Origin: Campanula takesimana | Lineage: Eukaryota > Streptophyta > Magnoliopsida > Asterales > Campanulaceae | Direction: 5' to 3' | DNA length: 64,000 nucleotides | Assembly: GCA_026119855.1 (NCBI GenBank) | Contig: JAOWBW010000006.1 | Coordinates: 186,001 to 250,000 of the forward strand | In this document: piece after piece, positions 56,118 to 64,000 of the stretch | Numbering within the stretch: the first letter of the stretch is position 1 | Layout of the letters: every line of letters begins with the position of its first letter | The notes under the pieces: generated by a model | Database searches by the model: none | Seen by the model: only the letters and a program-made list of their open reading frames with translations | What the model was told of the DNA's origin: nothing | Position numbers and translations under genes: made by a program

Positions 56118-57918
56118 ATGTCGGATCGTCAACAATCTCCTCCGTTCGAGATGCCACAGGGCGAGGAGCCCGAGGTTGGAATCGAGGCGATGGACCCGAG
56201 TTTGCTAACGTACCAGCCGCATACCCATATCTCCCACTTTGTCACAGTGGGATTGGTAAGAATCTTTCATTTTCTTTGTGCTTTGGGGCTGCTCTATTTT
56301 ACCCGTATTTTTCGCTGCAACTTCTTTTGTTGATCATCGATGTTTGTTGTTGTTGTTGTTGATTTATTGCAAGAAACATGTTCGGATACCCATTTTCATG
56401 CCCACACACTTGCATGCAGGTTGAAATTTATGTTTTGGGTTTGTCCGTTTTCTAGCCGTTATGCTGACGAAATTTTCGTTGTTTCTTGTTTCTTTTCAGG
56501 AGTGGAGCCGCCTGTCGGAGATTCGAGGCGGAGCTCATGGTCCGGCTACTATTTGGAGCAAGTTGCCCGAGAACGTCAGGGCTCGAGTTCAGGCCACCCA
56601 CTTCGGTCTCTTTATTACCAGTCTGCCGGCATTGAAGAATGATCCAGATGTTATTCAGGCTCTGAGAGAGAGATGGTGGGACACCACCCATACTTTTTAT
56701 CTACCCATGGGAGAGGTCACGATGACGCCCGCTGACTTCACGGCATTGACTGTCTGCCGTTTGCGGGGGAGCCGGTCCCTTGTGTTTTGAGAGGGGCCCT
56801 TTGGACTGCTGACAAGCTGTTGGCCTTGGTTGACTGCGGCTTCCAGATGAAGAATTACCGGGTCACTTGGGGGAGCATCCGTCGATACTTTAGCATTCTT
56901 GCAGCTGAGCCTTTGGGTGTTACTGCCGAGCGGGTCGATGCTGTGGCCCGTTGTTTTATATGGTACCTACTGTCCCATACTCTGTTTGCCAGTGGGGGAT
57001 CTTCGGCCTCCTTGGCTCTGCTTGATTTGTTAGTAGATTTGGACCAGGCTGGCCAGTATAACTGGGACGCAGCGGGCTTAGCTGCTTGTTATCACGGCAT
57101 GGATCTGACCAGCCGTTCGACCACTAGCTCGGTCACGGGCTTCAGTCTGTTGTGGGTGGTATACCGCTTTCCCTTTTCCTTTCATCTTTCTTGTCATTGC
57201 TCTACTGTATCTTTGAACTGTCATTAATTCTGCTCTTACCTCTGTTTTGCAGCTATGGGCCTTCGCTGTCTTGGAGATGAGGGACTTCAAGATTAACAGG
57301 GAGGGTCAGCCCCAGTATCCAGACTGTATGAGGTGGTCATATAGGGAGAGGAACGTACGGACTGGCACTGCTCCCATTAGCCTGTTTTCAGCTCGATGTC
57401 ACTTGGATGCTTTGAGGCCAGAGGCTGCCGCCTCCTTTTTGTCCCGTAGAGAGCTATTTATGCTTTTATTGAGCACACTCTGATTCCCACCCGCTCGAGG
57501 CTTCTGATGAGCTCAATGGAGTGCATGGCGATGTATCTTAGAGAGAGAGTGTTCTGGTAGCATGGTAGCCAGGTGACGGACTTCCACCGCCCTCCTAGGC
57601 TAGCGGTTCCTGATGTTCCTCCCTTCTGTCCTCGTAACTGGAGGGCTCTTTCAGATGCAGACTGGGCAGTCTACATTGCGGGGGTTGATGCTACCCTTTC
57701 ATTCATCTAGAGCAGGATTATGGGTTATTCAGGGAGCATAACCTCCAGCAGGGCTTCATGTTTGCTGATCCGAGGGAGACACATGCCGCTCCACAGACTT
57801 CGGCTCGATTCTATCCCACCGGCGCTAGATATTGCTTTGATCCACCTTTGCCTCCTCCATACTATACTTATTCGAACTTTGGGGTTTTCGAGGAGCAGAG
57901 GGAGATTGTTCCTGAGGA
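56118..57918 (+). pseudogene. plant mobile domain (PMD) protein gene, three exons, damaged
   Basis: Exon 1 is 56118-56255 (MSDRQQSPPFEM, ending with the donor GTAAGA), exon 2 is 56500-57158 (acceptor TTTTCAG, donor GTATAC) and exon 3 starts at 57253 after TTTTGCAG; all junctions are phase 0. The product shows PMD features: TFYLPMGEVTMTPADF, GEPVP-like text, RRYFSILAAEPLGVTAE and LWAFAVLEMRDF. A one-base deletion near 56751 and another near 57461, a TAG near 57558 and a frame change near 57710 break it, and an LTR cuts it at 57919. PMD proteins occur in plant genomes and in transposons; whether this belongs to the Tat-like element before it is open. Confidence 0.75.
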
Positions 57919-59398
57919 TGTTGGTCCCAAAGGGCAACAATGGTATGAAAAATAGCTAGAGGGGGGTGAATAGCTGTTTTAAAATTCTTTTCGTACCCTT
58001 GATAAACTCAATTACAAATGCGTACTTTATCAAATAAGCGTTATGATATGCGCCTATGTGAGTGAGTGAAATGCACAGCGGAATTTAGTAAAGTAAATAG
58101 GCACAAAGTATGATAAAGGTGGCGCACAGACACTCTAAGTATTTTGGCTCAAAGTGGGTGAAATAAGGAACTAAGGCAAATGATATAACCAATCACAACA
58201 CAATTCAAATCAATCAATCTACAATGATAAACAAGCAAATAGTGAGTAAAGATAATAACTTGAAAGTAAATGACAAGTAATTAATACGCGCTATTTGGAT
58301 AGGTTCGATCAAAGGAAAGATCTACGTCCTCTACCAAGATGGTTAGTCTTGGATTTCTAATGAAGATCTTATATAATGAGTGAGTGTTACAAATTACAAC
58401 TTTTGAGCTTATACACTAACTCAAGATCTAATATTCTATGAATGAACAAATCCAAAACAATAACCGGTGTATCTCTTAAAGAAAGATCTAAGTGATCAAA
58501 CTTAAAGAGGTGCGTGTGTGATTTTAGTATCAAGGCTCTTTAGATCTTTGAGATTGAGAGCACAAGAAAACTAAAGTGTTATAGCTTGAAGATCTGGGCT
58601 AAGGATGAAGGTATGAAGATGTTCTTAAGGAATCTGGGAATTTCAAAGGCAATCTTCAAATCTTCAACAAATGCTTGAGAGAGAAATTCTTGGAAGTCTT
58701 AGCAATTCTTTAGCAACTCAGCAACTTCAAAATGTTGAAGTTATGGGGTATTTATAGTGAAATTCCAAAAACTAGCCGTTGGAAATTCATGATGATTCTG
58801 AGCAAAGGACAAATGTGTTGTCGCTCATTGAGTGGAGCACATGTCCTTTTATAGCCGTTAGACACATAACACAAATGTGACCGTTGTGGACAGGTGTCCT
58901 CAATTTGGGTGCACACGTGTTATTTAACCATCGTTTGTATTCTTGGCGTAGGAGAATTTCTTCAACTCTTCAAGTCTTCAAAGAATCACTGAGTGTTGAA
59001 TTAACATCTTTGAGGGGCGCATGAGCCATGGGGCGCATATTACATTCACAGGCGCGTGGCGCATTGGTGAGAGGCGCATGGCGCATATGCTGAGGCGCAT
59101 GAGCCAATGGAGCACTTGAGTTAATGCTAGGCGCATACTCATGCGCGCGCGCAAAGAGGCGCATGGCGCATGGCTTGAAGGCGCATGGCTCAAACTCAAA
59201 ATGTGATTTTCTTGAATCTTGATCTGCTTGCCCTATTCCTAAGCCTATTCTATTACAATGGACAACCTAAAAAAATGAAGTATGAATACTTCTTACCTGT
59301 GGGTCTAAAGTCCATGAAATAAAACTTAGGTGATGGATCAATCAAATCTAATCAATCCTATTACATTGAAACTGAGATATAAGTGGGCATACCCAACA
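57919..59398 (-). repeat. 3' LTR of SIRE-like element
   Basis: 1480 bp, from TGTTGGTCCCAAAG to ATACCCAACA. On the minus strand it has a TATA box ACTATAAATA (58748-58757) with a cluster of GGCGCATGG-type words upstream (59015-59190). The first 77 bases match the fragment at 9797-9873. Confidence 0.85.
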
Positions 59399-59412
59399 AT
59401 CTCCCCCTATTT
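59399..59412 (-). other. polypurine tract of SIRE-like element
   Basis: The inverse of ATCTCCCCCTATTT, directly next to the LTR end. Confidence 0.75.
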
Positions 59413-59941
59413 GATTGATGCCATTACCTACTATATCAAGGACAAACATTATACTTGATAATAACATGTCCAAATAAATGAAATTGGTAAATCATGTCTC
59501 ATGTCAATGTACACACTAGTCCAAGATATAGATTTCTAATCTATTCCAATAAAGATAAAACATTACAAATGGAAAGATAGAAACAACAGTTTATATAACA
59601 CATTCAAAATGATATGAGTTTTAGTTTTGAAGTGTTTAAACAAAGTTTAAACTCAATGCATGAAATATGAAGTAGTTCAAATATGATGCATATGATTTTA
59701 AACAAACATTCAATGTTCTTCAAACAAGAAGTTTGAGCGAACAAGTTTTGAAACAAAGGTGATGTTTTGTTCTCATTAATACTCAAGGTGTAGGAGTTAC
59801 AGATTACAAGTATTGAACAAAACAAAATCAAAAGGTGCTAAAACATGTAAGCACTAAATCACTAATAAAAGTTTCTAATCACAAAAAGTTCTAACAACAT
59901 ACAATCAAAGAAAAAAATCAAAGAAAAAATCAAAGAAAAAA
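59413..59941 (-). other. 3' untranslated stretch of the SIRE-like element
   Basis: About 530 bp of AT-rich sequence with no gene visible between the gene's stop and the polypurine tract. The minus-strand ORF at 59604-59831 has no recognisable domain. Confidence 0.6.
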
Positions 59942-62161
59942 CTAAGAGTTGGGAGGAGGCGCGTCGTCATCCTTCAATCCTTCTTCAATTTCTGAAACGG
60001 AGCACTGAATCTGTTTTGAAAGTTGATAGGCGCGGTTGGCATTAGTAGAAGTGTCAGTGACAAGAGTATGGGTTTCAGTGACACCGTCTCTGATGTAGCG
60101 CAAGTGATCAACGTTGATGTTTTGATACTCATCAATGGTGCGTTGAATAGTTTGCTGCTGCTGAGAAACATTTTCTTCTATTATTTGAAGATGAGCTTCA
60201 ATAGCATTCTGAGCAGTGATAATATCAGAAGAAATGTGATCGGCGCGTCTGTCTAAGCTTGAGTGAGCAGCAGTGAAGTGAGTGACAATCATTTCTTTCA
60301 ACACATCCAACTTTGAAACTAACACATTCATGTTGGACTGAGATGCAGCAGACTGAGGTATGAAGGTAGAAGGTGCAGTAGATGAAGTGTGCGCCTGATC
60401 AGGTTGAGCTTGTACCTGAGTCTGTGTCTGCGCCGGAGGAGTAGAAGAGAGTTTGGCCTTGATTGAATTCATCTCCCCCTTAATGGCAGCAATCTCCTCA
60501 GACTGATCAGTGAGCATGGAAGTGAGGAGCTCAAATTGAGATTTAATATGAGTCTGGCCTTGCTCCAAATTGGTCTGCCCCTGCTGCAAAGATTTCAGAA
60601 CAGAGAGTACCTCGCTCAATTCTGAGGGAGCAGAAAGAGGAGGCGCAGGGGTGCTAGGAGGCGCGTCATCAGATTGATGCGCTTGAGTTGATTAGGGCGC
60701 AGGAGTAGGAGAAGGAGGAGGAGCATATTCATCTTCAGAATCATCATCAGCAACTGTTTCCACTCTGATTAGTTCAGGTCCAGAAGAGGGAAGAGGTGCG
60801 TCGATGCACGGAGAATAAATGCGTGGAGGAATAGTCTCTTGCTCCCCCTAAATTTGTTCATCCAAGTTAGAAAAATCATCACCAAAAAGGTCTGTATGAA
60901 GTTGAGTCCTAAATTTGGTGAGCTTTTGAAGTTTGAGTGTGGGAGGCGCACGGGGAGCGGGGGCGCGTACTAAAGGCGCGCGTTGGGTAGGCGCAGGATC
61001 AACTGAGCTTTTCTCAACATCTGCGCTTGAACTAGCGCCTTTCTTGCGTTCTCGTTTTTCTAACTCAGCTGTTTGCTTGGCTCTAAAGTCTTCATCTCGT
61101 TTCCTTTGAGCCTCAAGCCTGCTAGCTTCCTGCGCGACCCTTAGATCTCTATCCTCATCAGATTCAAATCTAGTGCGCTTGATAGGAGGTCTTGGAGGTT
61201 CTTCAACAATCCTCTTGCCTTTACCCTTTTCCTTGCCTGCAACGGGCTCTGCGCGTTGATTTACGCCTTCGGGATCTGCGCTCTTTTTTGTTGGTGCACC
61301 TTTAGGAACTGGCGCATCATCTGATTCAGTATCTTCATCTACTAAACCTTCAACAGTATTGATCCGAATGCCCGTCTTGCGCTTTACTGGCTTCTTCCTG
61401 CGCTTTTTGAGATCCAAGTTAGCTTTTCCAAAAATTGGAACATCGTCAGTCTTGTACACAGGGTTCTCATTCAAAAATTTGACTAACTCAGGATAAGTTA
61501 GAAAAAGTTTTGTGAGAAGACGGCAGTGAGAGCAGAACTTGTTCTTTCCTTCATTCTTGTTCTTCACATATTTGTCAATCTGTTCACTCAAGGTTTTGAA
61601 CAAAATGTGAGGCCAGTGAAGCTTTACCTTAGCCATGATGGCAGCGGTGTATTCCCATTGTTCCACCGTGAATCTATTGACATTACCAGTTTTGAACACG
61701 ATAGAGGTACCAACTAGGTGCGCAATATGTGTCAAGAGATCTCCACCATCTCGAATTTCAGTGGTTTTGATATTATTTTGAAGAGTGGGAATATTTAGAA
61801 GTGCAGCAGCCATCCGATTTTGATCCTCGTTAGAGAAAGTCATTGGACGCCCAATTATTCGATCTTCACCCGTAGAAGGAAAACCGAGTAAATGTCGAAT
61901 CACTGTCGAGGAAAGAATGATGTCTTCATTCTGAACGCGGGCCTCAATTCTGTAGCGAGTGCATCCATTGTCATTTATTTCCACTAGATGAGCGGTGGAA
62001 AAGAATTCGTCAACTAGGAGCGGGGAAAAGTATCGCTGATCCATTGTGAATAATGGAAGCAGACCAGCAGCAGTGAGGGTCTCAATGATCTCTCTTCCAA
62101 TATCTTCACCAGACAGCTCGAAGAGATCAATGGTTTCTTCTAGTTTAAAGTTAGCTAGATC

Positions 62162-63107
62162 CTGAAAAACAAAACATAAGAGAATTAGTATTGTAAGTGG
62201 CGCATAGAATCATGTAAATGAGAAAAGTAAAGAGTAGGCGCAGAACAAAATATAGGCGCATGATAATAGTAGGCACATACTATTACTAGGCACATATATG
62301 TTGGTAGGCGCATAAATTTTACCAGGCGCATAGAATGATTCTATGAAAAGTACTAAGAAAAATTTAGACATAAAAATTTGACCAAGTATGAGTTTAGGCG
62401 CATAAGATTTTAGGCGCATAAATGATTGAGGCGCATAACACTTGTAGGCGCATACAATTGTTAGTCGCATGAATCAATAAAGGCGCATAAAATACTAGGC
62501 GCATAAAATGATATTTAGGCGCATGTCTTATGTAAAGATTGAATTTAGTAAAAAAAAAAAAGCACACAAACAATGAAAATACATAAGCATGCAAGCAAAC
62601 ACTATCAAACATGAAAATTTTGAAAAACAAATTTTGAAAATTTTGAAACCCAAGTTATGCAAAAATAAACGAAGAACATGAAGAACGTGGTTGAGTGCTT
62701 GAAGAACATCAAGAACACCAAGAACACTTAATTCGTGAAACTTCACCAAATCAAGCATACAATATATCAAAATGACCGCAATGAGACAAGGATAACAAAT
62801 ATGTAAATCAAAACAAGTAATAATCAACAACAAAAACAGAAAATGGATTTGAATGTCCGAAAATTCGAATGTTTTGAAAATGGAGATTCTCAGATTTGCA
62901 ATATATATAGTATTGACTGTTACAATGTTGGATTCAAAAGACTCGAAATCACGAAATGAACATAACCCAACAAACGATTTCGAAAACGGATCACCGAGTC
63001 AAGATTAAACAAAGAAAAGTTGAACTCGGGTTTTTTTAAGAACACGAAAACCCAGAAAAACAAAAAAATACGAAAATTTTAAGAGTTTAAGGTTCAAGAG
63101 ATCATAC
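62162..63107 (-). other. intron of the transposon-protein gene
   Basis: The donor GTATGATC and acceptor TTTTGTTTTTCAG enclose 946 bases and join the flanking codons in phase 0. The distal part holds the GGCGCAT word array at 62197-62525. Confidence 0.7.
62197..62525. repeat. irregular array of AGGCGCATA words in intron
   Basis: About 15 copies of GGCGCATA, GGCGCATG or one-base variants in 330 bp, spaced 15-40 bases without fixed period. The surrounding bases differ between copies, so this is not a simple tandem repeat. Confidence 0.85.
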
Positions 63108-63185
63108 CATTTCGTCTTGTGATGCTTTGGATGCTCTTTTTGGACCCATTAACAGAATATATAGAGAGAAAAAGGATGAATAATG

Positions 63186-63260
63186 GAGAGAGAGAGAGAG
63201 AGAGAGAGAGTCGGGATGAAAGAGAGAAAGAAAGAGAGTTGGTAGGAGAGAGAGAAGGGA
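63186..63260 (-). repeat. GA/CT-rich leader of transposon-protein gene
   Basis: A GAGAGA run on the plus strand gives a CT-rich 5' leader just upstream of the exon 1 ATG, as seen in many plant 5' untranslated regions. Confidence 0.7.
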
Positions 63261-63270
63261 GAGAAATAGC

Positions 63271-63290
63271 TATATATATATATATAGGAG
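63271..63290 (-). promoter_or_regulatory. TATA box candidate for the transposon-protein gene
   Basis: The inverse of GCTATATATATATATAGG lies about 120-140 bases upstream of the ATG at 63149, followed by the CT-rich leader. This would be an internal promoter separate from the LTR. Confidence 0.5.
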
Positions 63291-63359
63291 ATGTCAGATA
63301 AATGATTACCAAAAAAAAAAGAAATTTTTGGGAAGTTGAAGAAGATGAAAATTGATGGA

Positions 63360-64000
63360 ATGCGCCGCATTAAATAGGTGAGAATATCGAGGTGCCGTGC
63401 GCATTTAATTCTGACATAAAATTGATGACATGCGCGTGATAGGTACGGCGCGCATTAATGAAGGATTTTGAGAAGTGACGCGAACAATTAATGCTGAATG
63501 ACACAAAGGTACATTGATGTGACATTTTTGGTATAAAAAAAACTGCTCCACTTTCCCTATAAGTGTATGAATTTTGACTAATTTTTGCACAAACCCCAAA
63601 AACATCTGTTTTGGTGTAAGTTTGGGGTGCAAGAAATAAATCCCAAGAAAATATTTTTTTTGAAAAACGTAAAACGAGGGAAAAATTAATTGCACAAGTA
63701 CCCTTGAATAATTAATGGAGTGTCAAAGGACAAAAATTCTCCATAATAAATGAACAGAATAAACATACCTGGTACTTTTGAATTGAATACGCTTAATCAT
63801 TGAGTAATAACTTTGAAGCATTGAATACCCGTTTGCAATAAATGTGCGCGTGAACTTGCATTTTTGGCGCGTTAGATTGCTTAGGGGCGCGCATAGAAAT
63901 ATAGGCGCAGTATTCATCTAGGTGCGCAATGAGAGATAGGCGCGCATTGATTTTGGGCGCGCAAAGTGAGGGCCGCGCAGGGGTGTGAGGCGCGCTTTGA
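63360..64000. other. upstream region with GGCGCGC words, to window end
   Basis: No gene visible. GC-rich words of the type GGCGCGCAT recur near 63360-63480 and densely at 63845-64000, echoing the LTR and intron clusters of the same element. Confidence 0.6.

Larger units (their letters stand above)
59942..63149 (-). pseudogene. spliced 'putative plant transposon protein' gene, two in-frame stops
   Basis: Exon 1 (63149-63108) reads MGPKRASKASQDEM and ends at the donor GTATGA. Exon 2 starts at 62161 after TTTTTCAG, in phase, with DLANFKLEETIDLFEL, then DQRYFSPLLVDEFF and STVIRHLLGFPSTGED. I assign this from memory to the plant transposon-protein family (Transposase_32-like). A basic, Ala/Pro-rich middle (QRAPLVRAPAPRAPP) and a coiled-coil tail (LEQGQTHIKSQFELL) follow. 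TAG at 60848 and TAA at 60692 interrupt the single frame, which otherwise runs about 750 codons to 59942. Without readthrough the product is 451 residues. Confidence 0.75.
57919..64000 (-). mobile_element. SIRE-like LTR element, 3' part, continues beyond window
   Basis: The left LTR (57919-59398) is followed by a polypurine tract read on the minus strand, so the element runs right to left and this is its 3' LTR. The interior to the window end carries one spliced gene and no visible gag or pol. Inserted within the PMD gene after GAGGA (57914-57918). The class is inferred from LTR termini TGTTGG and CCAACA and the tract next to them, so it is tentative. Confidence 0.7.

Overview
The window is transposon-dense DNA from a flowering plant nuclear genome, most likely a eudicot with large repeat-rich intergenic regions. 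The evidence is plant-type Ty1/copia remnants, chromodomain Ty3/gypsy elements with initiator tRNA-Met primer sites, an Athila element with a tRNA-Asp type primer site, a Tat/Ogre-like LTR and gag, a PIF/Harbinger element with plant-type paired ORFs, MITEs and a plant mobile domain gene. I see no ordinary single-copy host gene, tRNA, rRNA or CRISPR array. Almost every coding stretch carries stops or frameshifts. Positions 9874-9973 are 100 Ns, so the window is not contiguous.

Layout. 1-1930: minus-strand copia remnant. 1930-4850: plus-strand copia remnant, split by a hAT-like MITE (1984-2544, 8-bp target duplication) and a Tourist-like PIF/Harbinger MITE (3233-3757, TAA duplication). 4860-5945: minisatellite whose units each contain a hairpin. 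6133-9112: PIF/Harbinger element (Myb-like ORF plus DDE transposase), cut by a Tat-like LTR (9113-9796) that is itself cut by a short SIRE-like LTR piece and the gap.

9974-35233 is a three-level nest. The outer element is a minus-strand chromovirus (internal 27129-33193, right LTR 33194-35233). Its left LTR is split by a plus-strand Tekay-like chromovirus (10022-26895, duplication TCGCC). The 5' LTR of that element is split by a minus-strand element with decayed coding capacity (10691-18832, duplication TTGGG). 35234-36225 is another Tat-like LTR. A degenerate repeat (36226-36349 and 45901-46515) is split by a nearly complete Athila element (36350-45900, duplication GTCGG).

46516-48810 is unassigned repetitive sequence. 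48811-53909 is the 5' LTR, primer site, leader and gag of a Tat/Ogre-like element. 53910-54953 is a further LTR, 55150-55595 a minisatellite with units of 20 then 29 bp, and 56118-57918 a spliced, damaged plant mobile domain gene. From 57919 to the window end lies the 3' part of a minus-strand LTR element (LTR 57919-59398). It carries a spliced 'putative plant transposon protein' gene (59942-63149) with its own TATA box, and its intron holds a burst of the word GGCGCAT.

The most interesting signals are: a short hairpin next to AACTTACTGAG conserved with compensatory change in three chromovirus LTR families; a low-decay gag-upstream ORF with an AT-hook in the outer chromovirus; family-specific GC-rich word clusters in five LTR families; a repeated RNA-like stem-loop with covariation at 47027-47974; and an element with nearly identical LTRs but wrecked genes, suggesting mobilisation in trans.
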